DNA from: JBAOHV01 sp963714875 | GTDB taxonomy: Bacteria; Actinomycetota; Acidimicrobiia; Acidimicrobiales; Microtrichaceae | Assembly: GCA_963714875.1 (NCBI GenBank) | Contig: CAVQQI010000010.1 | Location: forward strand, 1-64,000 | Length of the DNA: 64,000 nt | Direction of reading: 5' to 3' | Shown here: one piece after another, positions 7,341 to 16,126 of the stretch | Numbering within the stretch: the first letter of the stretch is position 1 | How the letters are laid out: each line of letters opens with the position of its first letter | Program-made: the position numbers and the translations under genes | Notes under the pieces: model-generated | Seen by the model: only the letters and a program-made list of their open reading frames with translations | Database searches by the model: none | Told to the model about the DNA's origin: nothing

Positions 7341-8855
7341 ATGGCGGGACGGGTGAACTTCAGGCCGTGGACGATCGTCGGCGTGGCGGTGCTCGTCACA
7401 GTGGTGGTCGCGTCGTGCGCACCGATGGGCGCTCCGCCTCCGGTGGCCGACCCGGGCGACGAGCCGCAGCTCCAATGGCTGACCGCGGTGCGCGGCGCGA
7501 ACGCCGGCATCTACGACGACTCGGGCCGTCAGGTGCTGCTGCGCGGGGTGAACTTCAACCATCTCGGCGACTACTTCCAGACCGATCCGGCGCTACCGAC
7601 CGTCGCGACGCTGGACGACGCCGACTGGGACGACGCCGCCGCACAGGGCATGAACGTGATCCGGCTGGTGACGAACTGGTCGGCGTGGGAACCCGTTCGC
7701 GACCAGTACGACCCGGCCTACCTGGCACAGGTGCGTGCCGCTGTCGCCGATGCGAACGCGCACGGCATGCACGTCGTGATCGACATGCACCAGGACGCGT
7801 GGTCCAAGCACGTGTTCACCCCGGCCGACGAGGTGTGCCCCGAGGGCACCCGCCACCAGATCGGCTGGGACGGTGCACCCGAATGGGCGACGCACACCGA
7901 CGGCGCAGCCACCTGCACACCGGGCGGCCGCGAGGACAGCCCGGCGGTGAAGCGGGCATGGGGCGCCTTCTACGCCAACCGCGACGGCATCCGCGACGAG
8001 CTGGCCGAGCTGTGGGGGCACATCGCGACCGAGTTCGCCGATGAGGCCGGCGTCGCGGGCTTCGACCTGCTCAACGAACCGGGCTACAGCTACGACCAGG
8101 ACTCGACCCTGGCCGGGTTGGGCAGCTTCTACCGTGCGGCGATCCGGGAGATCCGGTCGGCCGAAAGGGCCGTCGGCGCCCGCAACCACATCGTGTTCTT
8201 CGAGCCGACGGTCAACGGACCGTTCGTGGCACCCGACTTCAGCGACGACCCGCACCTGGTGTTCGCCCCGCACAACTACGCCGAGTCGATCGGGCCCGAC
8301 GTGCCGGGCCTGCTGCCGTTGCTGACCGACGCGCTGCAACTGCTGGCCGGGCTCTACCGCACCACGACCTGGGTCGGCGAGTACGGCAACTTCAGCTCGG
8401 ACCCACAGGCCCGCGCCGACTACATGGCGCGCTTCAACCGACTCGACGACCGCAACCCCGGCGCAGGTGGCACGTGGTGGCAATGGGAGCAGCAGTGCGG
8501 CGACCCCCACGACGTCGCCGGGGCCTATCCGCCCGATGCCGAGTGGGTGGCCCGCCAGGCGGCCACGTGCGGGGAGTCGGCACGGATGGACACCCCGTGC
8601 ACCGCCCGCTCGTACCCGCGGGCGATGCCCGGTCGGCTGGAGTCGCTACGGGCCGAGCCCTGCGGCGGCGCGGTGACGGTCACCGGCCGCGCCGATGCTG
8701 CGAGCACCGCCGAGCTGTGGTTCCAAGGAGAGCGTGCGACGCCGCCCACGGTGTCGGGTTCCGGCATCGGGGCGAGCACCGTCGAGCAACAGCGCGGCGG
8801 CTACCGCGTCACGGTGCGGGTGGTACCCGGTGCGTACCGCATCGCCGTCGGCTGA
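7341..8855 (+). CDS. GH5-family glycoside hydrolase lipoprotein (endoglycoceramidase-like)
   Basis: The product has 504 residues. A short basic N-terminus, a hydrophobic stretch and VVASC place a lipid anchor at C26. The catalytic barrel starts LLRGVNFNHLGDYF and carries the GH5 acid/base E246 in FDLLNEPG and the nucleophile E347 in TTWVGEYGN. H150 (VIDMHQDAWS) and HNYAES fit the endoglycoceramidase-like branch of GH5. A small beta domain follows (about 420-504). It should be exposed on the cell surface and act on glycans or glycolipids; the substrate is inferred. The ATG at 7341 is chosen because the lipobox follows at the right distance. The longer open frame upstream overlaps the esterase. 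Confidence 0.87.
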   Translation: MAGRVNFRPWTIVGVAVLVTVVVASCAPMGAPPPVADPGDEPQLQWLTAVRGANAGIYDDSGRQVLLRGVNFNHLGDYFQTDPALPTVATLDDADWDDAAAQGMNVIRLVTNWSAWEPVRDQYDPAYLAQVRAAVADANAHGMHVVIDMHQDAWSKHVFTPADEVCPEGTRHQIGWDGAPEWATHTDGAATCTPGGREDSPAVKRAWGAFYANRDGIRDELAELWGHIATEFADEAGVAGFDLLNEPGYSYDQDSTLAGLGSFYRAAIREIRSAERAVGARNHIVFFEPTVNGPFVAPDFSDDPHLVFAPHNYAESIGPDVPGLLPLLTDALQLLAGLYRTTTWVGEYGNFSSDPQARADYMARFNRLDDRNPGAGGTWWQWEQQCGDPHDVAGAYPPDAEWVARQAATCGESARMDTPCTARSYPRAMPGRLESLRAEPCGGAVTVTGRADAASTAELWFQGERATPPTVSGSGIGASTVEQQRGGYRVTVRVVPGAYRIAVG

Positions 8856-8904
8856 CCCGGGCCGACCGACCCGATCTGCGGGATCTCGCCCCTGAGTGCC
8901 AGCG

Positions 8905-9771
8905 CTACACCCCGCACAACTCGGCGCTGCTGACCGGCGGAGCACCATCGCTGCTGAGCGCGTGCTGGCGAATGTCGTCGAACTCCTGGAGTTGCTCGAA
9001 GTACTCCACGCGTGGGGCGACCGCTTCGGGTACGTCCAGATCGAACACGTAGGCAGCGAAGCTCTCGGCGAGATCCTCCTCCGGGCTGCTCGCGGAGTAC
9101 GGGCCGGGGAACCCGGCGTCGAGCTCGCAGCGGCGATCCGCTCCGTCCTCGTCGCCCTCGGCGAGGTCCGGGATCGACCCCAGCTGCTCCGCGCTCCAGA
9201 AGCGGTCGATCCAGTCCAGGACGAGTGCCCCGTCGAGGAAGCAGCCGTTGCCGTTGTGCAGCGTCGGGCAGTCCTGCTCGTCGACGGTCACGTCGAGCTG
9301 GTCGGGGGTCTGGGTGAACACGTGCGACACCTCGTGGGCCAGGGTCAACCGGAACTCGCCTGGGTCGTCGTCGACGGTCGCCAGGTTCACCACGATGCCG
9401 AACCGCTCGTTGGTCTCGCCCAGCATCGTGGCGAAGGCCAACACGTCGGACTCCGCGTCATCGAACCCTGCGAAGACCCCGACCTGATCGAGGCGATCGA
9501 CCGGCACGACGTCGATGAGCTCGCTCCACGCAGCGTCCAGGCGGGCGTCGGGGTCACCGGTGCACAGCCCCTCGACCACACCGTCGGCGACGGCCAGCGC
9601 AGCGACCAGCGTCCCGCCGTCATCTTCGATCGTCTCGGTGTCACAGCCGGGGTCCTCGACCCGCTCCACGGTGGTGGCCCCTGGGTCGTTCGCCCGGTCG
9701 TCCGACTCGGACACGGCGCACGACGCAGCCACCACGACGGCGGTCATCAGCGCGAGCGCACGGTGCAGCAT
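8905..9771 (-). CDS. Putative zinc metalloprotease lipoprotein (HExxH)
   Basis: The product has 288 residues. The lipobox VAASC gives an anchored C18 after a hydrophobic segment, followed by a Ser/Asp/Glu-rich spacer. The motif H146-E-V-S-H150 in LTLAHEVSHVFTQ is a zinc-metallopeptidase signature, and EEDLAESFAAYVF (231-243) is a candidate third-ligand helix of the gluzincin type. Six further cysteines (43, 70, 168, 177, 215, 286) could form disulfides, consistent with an extracytoplasmic location. I cannot place it in a named peptidase family. It is convergent with the GH5 gene across a 49-bp gap and is followed upstream by uppP on the same strand. Confidence 0.7.
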   Translation of the reverse strand: MLHRALALMTAVVVAASCAVSESDDRANDPGATTVERVEDPGCDTETIEDDGGTLVAALAVADGVVEGLCTGDPDARLDAAWSELIDVVPVDRLDQVGVFAGFDDAESDVLAFATMLGETNERFGIVVNLATVDDDPGEFRLTLAHEVSHVFTQTPDQLDVTVDEQDCPTLHNGNGCFLDGALVLDWIDRFWSAEQLGSIPDLAEGDEDGADRRCELDAGFPGPYSASSPEEDLAESFAAYVFDLDVPEAVAPRVEYFEQLQEFDDIRQHALSSDGAPPVSSAELCGV

Positions 9772-9847
9772 CGCCCCGAGGCTACGGGCCGGACCCTTGG
9801 ATCCCGACGTCGGCCGACCGAGGTCGGCAGGGGGTATCTGTCGACCT

Positions 9848-10873
9848 TCAGACGTTCATGGCCCCGGCGAGGATCAACGAGCCGGTGATCGTCGCGGCGA
9901 CGATCCGGTACCAGCCGAAGATCGCCAACGAGTGCTGCTGGAGGTAGCCGACCATCCACTTGATCGCGATCACCGCAGAGACGAACGCGAACAGGAGCCC
10001 GATCAGCGGGTCGACGATCCCGAACTGGTCGATGAGCGCGCCTCCGTCGGTGAGCAGGGAGTAGAAGCTGGCTGCGCTCAGGGTGACGAAGCCGAGCAGG
10101 AAGCTGAACTCGACCGCAGCGGCCATGCCCACACCGACCAGCAGGGCACCCAGGATCGCCATCAGCGATCGGGACGTCCCCGGCCACATCGCGACGGTCT
10201 GGGCGAGACCGATGATCAGCGCCTGACGGTAGGTGATGGCGATCAGCGGGTCCTTGCCGTCGGAGCGGACCTCGCTGCGGCGTGGGATGAGGCCGAACTG
10301 CTCGAGCGCGAGGATGCCGACGCCGCCGACGAACCATGCAGCCACGATCGGCCACGGGGCGAACAGCGCCTCTTCGATCACGCTGTCGAACAGGAACCCC
10401 AGCACCGCCGCCGGAGCGAAGGCGATGACCAGGACGATGAGCAGGTGCCGGCCGGACTCGGACCGTCCGAACAGACCGAGGACCATGTCGCGGAAGCGTG
10501 TCCAGAACAGACCGGCCACCGCGAGGATCGCGCCGAACTGGATGGCGATGGCATAGGTGTTCGCCGCTGCGATGTCGGCCTCGGTGGTGCCCAGGCCGAG
10601 CAGGTCCGACGCGACGAGCAGGTGGCCGGTGGAGGAGATGGGCAGGTACTCGGTGACGCCCTCGATCACGCCCAGCAGCGCGGCCTTCCACCAGGTCATG
10701 GCGGATGCGGTGGTGGTGCCCGCCTGCGATGCCAGTGCACCAGCGACGTCGGGTCTCATCAGCAGCAGAGCCGCCAGCAGCGTCGCCGCGGCACCGAGGC
10801 TCCACCGCACGCGCCGCGGCAGTCGCTCGAACGAACCGAACGCCAGCGGAGTGGTCGGTGTCCTCGTGGTCAT
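9848..10873 (-). CDS. uppP: Undecaprenyl-diphosphatase UppP (BacA)
   Basis: The signature EGVTEYLPISSTGHLL (about 71-86) and the second motif MWPGTSRSLMAILGALLVGV, with about eight membrane segments, identify UppP. It recycles undecaprenyl pyrophosphate to the monophosphate carrier for cell-wall synthesis and gives bacitracin tolerance. The open frame has 341 residues, about 60 more than usual. The extra N-terminus contains one additional hydrophobic segment (28-40), and the normal start could be M59 (ATG at 10699, MTWWKAALLGVIEG). The second arginine motif (GTSRS) is intact. It lies downstream of the PhoX-like gene, separated by a repeat cluster. Confidence 0.94.
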   Translation of the reverse strand: MTTRTPTTPLAFGSFERLPRRVRWSLGAAATLLAALLLMRPDVAGALASQAGTTTASAMTWWKAALLGVIEGVTEYLPISSTGHLLVASDLLGLGTTEADIAAANTYAIAIQFGAILAVAGLFWTRFRDMVLGLFGRSESGRHLLIVLVIAFAPAAVLGFLFDSVIEEALFAPWPIVAAWFVGGVGILALEQFGLIPRRSEVRSDGKDPLIAITYRQALIIGLAQTVAMWPGTSRSLMAILGALLVGVGMAAAVEFSFLLGFVTLSAASFYSLLTDGGALIDQFGIVDPLIGLLFAFVSAVIAIKWMVGYLQQHSLAIFGWYRIVAATITGSLILAGAMNV

Positions 10874-10926
10874 CGGACCAGCGTGGCCCGGACCGGGCCG
10901 ACCGGGCCAGCTGTCGACACGGTCGG

Positions 10927-10974
10927 GCTCAGACCCGACCGAGCTCAGACCCGACCGAGCTCAGACCCGACCGA
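10927..10974. repeat. Three tandem copies of a 16-bp repeat
   Basis: GCTCAGACCCGACCGA is repeated three times without mismatch (10927-10942, 10943-10958, 10959-10974). The last copy contains the stop codon and final codons of the PhoX-like gene. GGTCGGG at 10921-10927 can pair with CCCGACC at 10934-10940 around a 6-base loop, so the array may also act as a terminator-like structure for the minus-strand gene. Confidence 0.9.
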
Positions 10975-12166
10975 GCAACTCGTCGAACGGGCCGGTCACC
11001 TCGTAGGTGATGCCCAGCGGCAGACCGGCAGCGCCGACCGGTCCGCGCTGCGAGCTGAAGAACAGCCGTTGGCCGTCGGGACTGAAGCACGGCCCGGTGA
11101 TCTCCGAGAAGTCCTGGCCTGGTAGACGCACGATCGGCTCGACGGAGTTGTCGGGCCGCAACAGCACGACCTCCATGTTGTCGCCGTCCTCCGCGATCAG
11201 GAGCCCGCCCGAGGCCTGATCGATCCAGAGGTTGTCCACCCCTGCCAGGACGCTCGACCCGCCCGCCTGGTAACGGACGGCGACCTGAGCGGTGTCGGTG
11301 TCGTACTGCCAGACGCGCTCGTCACCCTTGGTGGTGAACCAGACGATCCCGCCGTCGGTGGCGACGCCCTCCCCGCCGTCGAACTCGATGCTGCCGGCGA
11401 CCTGGCGCCGGCATGCGGTGTCCAACAGCGCAGGGCGGGGGTTCGGGACCTCCACCCAGGTGACCTGCCCCGGCGCCGAGCCGGTCGCGATCTCGAGCAG
11501 CCCATCGGACAGGTCGCCGGGCACCGTCGGGGTGAAGCGGTAGAAGCCGCCGTCGGGGCGGTCCTCGGTCAGGTAGAAGCAGCCGTCGCTCGCGAGCGCT
11601 GCCGCTTCGTGGGCGAAGGCCCCCATCGCGGCGCGGCGACGGGCCGGCTCGGTGTCGGTCGGGTCGCACTCCCAGACGTAGCCGCCGTCCCACTCCTCAC
11701 ACGTGAGCCAGGTGCCCCAGGGCGTTGCGCCGCCGGCGCAGTTGAGCGACGTGTTCGCGCAGATCGACGACGCATCGACGACCGTGCCGTCGGGGGCGAA
11801 GCGGATCGAGGTGACGCCGCCACCGCCGCCGGGGACCTCGTGGTTGACCGCCAGGTACCACCCGCCCGCCACCGCGGCGTCGGGGAACGTCGCCGCGCCG
11901 TCGGGGAAGGAGCGGTACTCGAGCCCGGTGCCGGGCACACGCTCCCCGGCACGGGCGATGACCCGGCTGGAGAAGCCGGGCAGCAACCACACGCCGTTCG
12001 CGTCGGCGCCGTCGCCCGGGTCGATCGACGGGGCGCACGCCTGGGTGACCGCAGCCGCCACCGCCAGCACCCCGGCGGTTCCCGACCACCGCAGCACCGT
12101 CCGCCGCGACACCGCCGATCCCGCCGCGCCCGTCACTCCTGTCGCATCCCCCGATGACCCCTGCAT
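10961..12166 (-). CDS. PhoX family phosphatase-like protein, Tat-secreted
   Basis: About 401 residues from ATG 12166. A twin-arginine signal (SRRTVLRWSG at about 20-29, then a long hydrophobic stretch ending TQACAP) indicates Tat export. The body has the beta-propeller features of the PhoX/DUF839 family: LAVNHEVPGGGG, GTWLTCEEWDGGYVWE, GCFYLTEDRPDGGFYRF, WFTTKGDERVWQY and GPCFSPDGQRLFFSSQRG. PhoX enzymes are calcium- and iron-dependent alkaline phosphatases acting in the periplasm. The family also includes uncharacterised members, so phosphatase activity is inferred. An upstream ATG at 12217 would add 17 residues that do not fit the signal. The 3' end lies in the 16-bp repeat array. Confidence 0.83.
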   Translation of the reverse strand: MQGSSGDATGVTGAAGSAVSRRTVLRWSGTAGVLAVAAAVTQACAPSIDPGDGADANGVWLLPGFSSRVIARAGERVPGTGLEYRSFPDGAATFPDAAVAGGWYLAVNHEVPGGGGGVTSIRFAPDGTVVDASSICANTSLNCAGGATPWGTWLTCEEWDGGYVWECDPTDTEPARRRAAMGAFAHEAAALASDGCFYLTEDRPDGGFYRFTPTVPGDLSDGLLEIATGSAPGQVTWVEVPNPRPALLDTACRRQVAGSIEFDGGEGVATDGGIVWFTTKGDERVWQYDTDTAQVAVRYQAGGSSVLAGVDNLWIDQASGGLLIAEDGDNMEVVLLRPDNSVEPIVRLPGQDFSEITGPCFSPDGQRLFFSSQRGPVGAAGLPLGITYEVTGPFDELLGRV

Positions 12167-12278
12167 GAGGTGAACGGTAGCTGAACACAGCGTGAACGAT
12201 CCTGCCGGGCCCAACACGGGATCCCCCGGCCGGCCACCCCGCTACCGTGGGATCGGTGGATCCCAGGAGGGCAACGAC

Positions 12279-12743
12279 ATGCACGCACTGATCGCGACCG
12301 ATGGTTCCGAGGTGTCACTCGACGCGGCACGCAAGGCCGTGACGCTGCTGCACCCGACGAAGGTGACGCTGCTGAGCATCGCGGACACGAGCATCGCGGA
12401 TGACTCCGGTGCTGGCGGGTTCGAGGGCAACCTGCTCTCACCGGCCGAGTCGGCCCGTGCACGCGAGGCGATCCTCGCGGAAGGCGCCGATGAGGTGCAC
12501 CAGACCCTCGACGCGATCGGGCTCGACCCGACCATCGTCGACCACCGGGTGGTCGAGGGCTCCGCAGGACCGATGATCTGCCAGGTGGCGGCGGACACCG
12601 ACCCGGACGTGGTCGTGGTCGGTTCGCACGGTCGGGGCTTCATCAAGCGGGTGCTGATCGGTTCGGTCAGCGAGCACGTGGTGCGCCACTGCGAGTCGCC
12701 GGTGCTGGTCATCCGCCACGACGACGACGCCGGCACCAGCTGA
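12279..12743 (+). CDS. Universal stress protein (UspA family)
   Basis: The product has 154 residues from ATG 12279, with AGGAGG at 12264-12269. It has one Usp domain: MHALIATDGSEVSLDAARKA at the N-terminus and the ATP-binding signature GSHGRGFIKRVLIGSVSEHVV near the C-terminus, ending PVLVIR. It is probably a soluble nucleotide-binding stress protein. xseA begins 5 bp after its stop, so the two may be co-transcribed. A 112-bp divergent spacer separates it from the PhoX-like gene. Confidence 0.93.
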   Translation: MHALIATDGSEVSLDAARKAVTLLHPTKVTLLSIADTSIADDSGAGGFEGNLLSPAESARAREAILAEGADEVHQTLDAIGLDPTIVDHRVVEGSAGPMICQVAADTDPDVVVVGSHGRGFIKRVLIGSVSEHVVRHCESPVLVIRHDDDAGTS

Positions 12744-12748
12744 CCCAC

Positions 12749-14098
12749 ATGGACGACACCGGATCGGCGCCCGTGCCCACCTGGTCGGTGGCCGAGCTGC
12801 ACGAGGCGCTGAACGGTCTGCTGGTCAACGTCTTCGGCGAGGAGATGTGGGTCGAGGGCGAGCTGCGCAACACCAAGCGCTCCGCGAACGGCCACGTCTA
12901 CTTCGATCTGGTCGACCCGGGGCGTGACGGCGAGGCGAACCGACCGATGCTGGCGGTGACGCTCTTCGCAAAGGAACGCCAGGCGGTCAATCGCTTCCTC
13001 ACCCAGCAGGGCGGGATGGTGCGCATGGGCGACGGCGTGCGGGTGCGCATCCGGGGTCGCCTGAACGTCTACGCGGCTCGCAGCACGTTGCAGCTGCGCA
13101 TGTCGTGGATCGACCCGGCGTTCACCCTGGGCGTGATGGGTCAGGAACGGGACCGGGTGCTGGCGCTGCTCGCGGCCGAGGGACTCATCGGGGCGAACGC
13201 CGTCGCGCCGATGCCCGAGGTGGCGCTGCACATCGCTCTGGTGACCAGCGTCGGCAGCGCCGCGCACGCCGACGCGCTCGACGAGCTACGCCGTGCCGGG
13301 GTGGGGTTCCGTGTCACGGCGATCGACGCGCGCACCCAAGGGGCAGATGCTGCCCGTTCGATCGTCGCTGCGCTACGAGCGGCGGTCGAGCACGAGGCAG
13401 AGGTCGTGCTGCTGGTCCGCGGCGGCGGGGCGCGAACCGACCTGGCGGCGTTCGACACCGAGTCCGTCGCCCGGGCGATCGCCGCGTCACCCATCCCGGT
13501 CGTCGCCGGCATCGGTCACGAGATCGATCGGACCGTCGCCGACGAGATCGCCCACAGCTCCCACAAGACCCCCACCGCCGCAGCCGCGGCAGTGGCTGAC
13601 GGGGCACGACGCGCGGCACGGGACATGGAGATGGCCGCAGCGCAGCTGCCCGCCGCGGTCCGCGGCGCCCTGGTGCGTGCTGCGAGCACCCTCGATGGCG
13701 CGGCCCACGGCGCGGGCCGGGCTGCGGGGTTGCGGCTCGAGATCACCCGGCGAGACGTCGAGCACCTGGCTCAGCGTGTCGGTTCGGCCGCCCCGCGGGT
13801 GCTCGCCCTCGACACCACGAGGCTCGACGATGCTGCAGGTCGCATCGGGCCGTCGGTGCAGCGCCGACTCGCCGACGACCGGCAGCGGCTCGATGGGCTC
13901 GCCGCCCGGGCCCACGCGCACGACCCCGCAGTGGCCATGGCGCGTGGCTGGTCGATCACCCGGGGCACCGACGGGCGGGCGCTGCGGTCGGTGGCCGGAC
14001 TCGCGACGGGCGACGTGATCCGCACCACGCTCGCCGACGGTACGGTCCACGCCAGCGTGGTCGCCGTCGGCGACGAGAGCAGCCAGGAGCGTCCGTGA
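12749..14098 (+). CDS. xseA: Exodeoxyribonuclease VII large subunit
   Basis: The product has 449 residues. An N-terminal OB-fold (WVEGELRNTKRSANGHVYFDLVD, residues about 28-50) is followed by the catalytic domain with VALVTSVGSAAHAD, VVLLVRGGGARTDLAAFD and VVAGIGHEIDRTVADEIAHSSHKTPTAAA, all characteristic of XseA. A long helical region follows, ending ARGWSITRGTDGRALRSVAGLATGDVIRTTLADG. With XseB it forms the cytosolic nuclease that degrades single-stranded DNA to oligonucleotides. xseB follows after 42 bp. Confidence 0.97.
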   Translation: MDDTGSAPVPTWSVAELHEALNGLLVNVFGEEMWVEGELRNTKRSANGHVYFDLVDPGRDGEANRPMLAVTLFAKERQAVNRFLTQQGGMVRMGDGVRVRIRGRLNVYAARSTLQLRMSWIDPAFTLGVMGQERDRVLALLAAEGLIGANAVAPMPEVALHIALVTSVGSAAHADALDELRRAGVGFRVTAIDARTQGADAARSIVAALRAAVEHEAEVVLLVRGGGARTDLAAFDTESVARAIAASPIPVVAGIGHEIDRTVADEIAHSSHKTPTAAAAAVADGARRAARDMEMAAAQLPAAVRGALVRAASTLDGAAHGAGRAAGLRLEITRRDVEHLAQRVGSAAPRVLALDTTRLDDAAGRIGPSVQRRLADDRQRLDGLAARAHAHDPAVAMARGWSITRGTDGRALRSVAGLATGDVIRTTLADGTVHASVVAVGDESSQERP

Positions 14099-14140
14099 CC
14101 GAGACCGAGACCGCACCACAGCGACACCGAGACCGACGGC

Positions 14141-14377
14141 TTGAGCTTCGGCGCGGCCATGGAGGAGCTGACGACGTTGGTCGCGGAGCTGGAGTCGGAC
14201 TCGCTGGACGTGGACGAGCTGACCGCTCGGGTGGCACGGGCCGCGGACCTGGTGCAGTGGTGCCGGGACCGCATCGACGTGGCCCGCTTCTCGGTCGAGG
14301 AGGTCTTGGTCCGCCTCGACCCCGATGCGAACGGCCCGAGCGAGGCAGACGACACCGACGGCGCTCCCCGCTCGTAG
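14141..14377 (+). CDS. xseB: Exodeoxyribonuclease VII small subunit
   Basis: The product has 78 residues. MSFGAAMEELTTLVAELESD followed by LTARVARAADLVQWCRDRI is the two-helix coiled-coil XseB fold, which assembles on XseA. No ATG or GTG exists between the upstream in-frame stop and the first conserved residues, so translation probably starts at TTG 14141 (read LSFGAAMEE). An ATG at 14159 would remove conserved residues. The C-terminal 15 residues are acidic and variable. It is convergent with a hydrolase gene 25 bp away. Confidence 0.92.
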   Translation: MSFGAAMEELTTLVAELESDSLDVDELTARVARAADLVQWCRDRIDVARFSVEEVLVRLDPDANGPSEADDTDGAPRS

Positions 14378-14402
14378 CGGTCGGACTCCTCCGCCGGTCG
14401 AC

Positions 14403-15086
14403 TCAGGCGGTCTCAGCGTGTCGGGCGAAGTAGGACAGTGCGGTCGCCACGTCGTCCTCACCGACTCCCGGCTCCGACGCAACCGCCTCCAGCCACGCCG
14501 GGCGCACGACCGCCGCGACGATGACCGGCCGCTCCAGTCCGCTGCGTTCGACCACGAAGCGGACGTAGGTCTGTGCGTAGTCGGGCGGGCGGACGTTCAG
14601 CGCCAGCTCCAACAGTGCGAACGGATCAGGCACCGGCAGCGAGCCCGGCGCCGGATAGGGCACCGACGGCGAGCCGGGGTGCACGCCGCCCCCGACGAGT
14701 CCGGGGCCGTCGGTGAGCACGGCGCCGACGACCTGGGCCGGCCGTGCGGCTGCGACCAGCAGCGCGACGTAGGCACCGAGTCCTCGGCCCAGGATGGTCA
14801 CCTGCCCCAGATGCTCGAGCGCGGCGTCGACGTCGCCGACGAGGATCTCCGAGGTGTAGCCCCCACCCACGGGAACGGTGGACCGCCCGTGTCCGGTGAA
14901 GTCGAGCCCGTACACCGGTCCCGGCCAGTCGACACCTACAGGCACGCGATCGGGCGTGCGTTCACCCAGCCCGTGCAGCAGCAGCAGCGGACGCGAGTCG
15001 GGGTCGCCGCCATCGGTCAGGCGGTGCAACGCCAGGTCGATCCGGTGGTGCCGGAGCCAGGTGATCTCGGGTCGGGCGGCGCTCAC
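14403..15086 (-). CDS. Alpha/beta fold hydrolase
   Basis: The product has 227 residues from GTG 15086. The strand LLLLHGLGE with its HG oxyanion motif and VYGLDFTGHGRST are alpha/beta hydrolase landmarks. The nucleophile position in TILGRGLGAYVALL reads G-R-G-L-G, so the usual serine is replaced by glycine. The protein may therefore be a non-catalytic or atypical member. The start overlaps the stop of the upstream hydrolase by four bases (GTGA), so the pair forms a coupled unit, probably transcribed from the spacer at 16022-16126. The substrate is unknown. Confidence 0.78.
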   Translation of the reverse strand: MSAARPEITWLRHHRIDLALHRLTDGGDPDSRPLLLLHGLGERTPDRVPVGVDWPGPVYGLDFTGHGRSTVPVGGGYTSEILVGDVDAALEHLGQVTILGRGLGAYVALLVAAARPAQVVGAVLTDGPGLVGGGVHPGSPSVPYPAPGSLPVPDPFALLELALNVRPPDYAQTYVRFVVERSGLERPVIVAAVVRPAWLEAVASEPGVGEDDVATALSYFARHAETA

Positions 15087-16021
15087 GACAGGAACTCCAG
15101 CACCAGGTCGGCGACCACACGCGGCTGCTCGATGTGCACGAAGTGGCCCACGCCTTCGAGCCCCTCGAACCGTGCGCCGGCGGGCAGGTACGGCAGGACG
15201 TGTTCGGGGCGTGTACCCCACCCCATGACCTCGAGCTCCAGGCCCAGCACCCCCATCACCGGCACCCCGATCCCCGGCAGGCGCAGCATCGACCACTCCG
15301 GGCGCCACGGGCCGAAGCCCCCCATTCGCATCGTGGGGTCCAGCTTCCAGCGCCACCCCTGCTCGTCGCGGGACGCGCCGACGGTGACGAGGTAGCGCAG
15401 CCAGTCCCGGTCGAGCCGGGGGTTCATGCGGCCACGCCGCTCGGCGAGCTCATCGAGGGTGCCGGGACGCCGCTGCTTGTCGATCAGTCGGCGGCGGTGC
15501 GCGAGCCACGCGTCCATCTCGTCACGCAGTCGGCGCACCCGCTCGTGGTCGCTCACGTCGGTCATGGTGCCCTCCGAGGGCAGGCCGTCGAGGTTGACCA
15601 GCGAGGAGACCCGGTGCGGCGCCATGTTCGCGAGGTGCATCATCAGGCTCCCGCCCTTGGAGTGACCGATGAACGGCAGCGGCTCGGGCGGCAGGGTCGC
15701 GATCACCGCTGCTGCGTCGCGCAGATCGGCATCCCAGCTGTACAGGTGCGTCCACGCCGAGTCGCCGTGCCCGCGCTGGTCCCAGCTGACGACCCGCCAG
15801 CCCTCGGCGGCCAGCATCGGGGCGAACACGTCCAGGGTCTCCGCGAAGTCGAACCCGCCGTGGGCGATGGCCAGGGGCGCGGCGTCGGGGTCGCCCCATT
15901 CGACCACGGAGATGACCGCACCGGCAGCGTCGACGGTGCGTCGCCGGTCGGGGCGCCGGGCGCCGGGGAACCGCGTTGCGGCGAGCTCGTCGTCGCTCAG
16001 GTGCAGTTCGGAGTCGGTCAT
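15083..16021 (-). CDS. Alpha/beta hydrolase
   Basis: The product has 312 residues from ATG 16021. Landmarks in order are PLAIAHGGFDF (oxyanion), VVSWDQRGHGDS, the nucleophile elbow FIGHSKGGSLMMHLA with the serine in GHSKG, a cap region rich in arginine, and a C-terminal VGHFVHIEQPRVVADLVLEF carrying the catalytic histidine. It is a cytosolic esterase or epoxide-hydrolase-like enzyme. The downstream partner hydrolase lacks the serine, so this is likely the active member of the coupled pair. It is divergent from the sensor kinase gene over about 100 bp. Confidence 0.88.
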   Translation of the reverse strand: MTDSELHLSDDELAATRFPGARRPDRRRTVDAAGAVISVVEWGDPDAAPLAIAHGGFDFAETLDVFAPMLAAEGWRVVSWDQRGHGDSAWTHLYSWDADLRDAAAVIATLPPEPLPFIGHSKGGSLMMHLANMAPHRVSSLVNLDGLPSEGTMTDVSDHERVRRLRDEMDAWLAHRRRLIDKQRRPGTLDELAERRGRMNPRLDRDWLRYLVTVGASRDEQGWRWKLDPTMRMGGFGPWRPEWSMLRLPGIGVPVMGVLGLELEVMGWGTRPEHVLPYLPAGARFEGLEGVGHFVHIEQPRVVADLVLEFLS

Positions 16022-16126
16022 GGCCGCCGATGTTACGGGTGCTGGCACGCCATCGGAGTGGGGTGCGGCGGCGAGGGCTCGTGCGCGGCGTCGAAGAACG
16101 AGGGTCCCCGGGGTGCCGTCGGTAGG

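Noticed and set aside
9515..11125. A 536-codon plus-strand open frame antisense to uppP and the PhoX-like gene
   Set aside because: It has Glu/Asp/Gln/Arg-rich shadow composition, and uppP and the PhoX-like gene on the other strand have complete family motifs.
15134..16126. N-terminal extension of the sensor kinase frame over the hydrolase gene
   Set aside because: The extension is antisense to a hydrolase with an intact triad. The kinase starts near 16127 or 16247.
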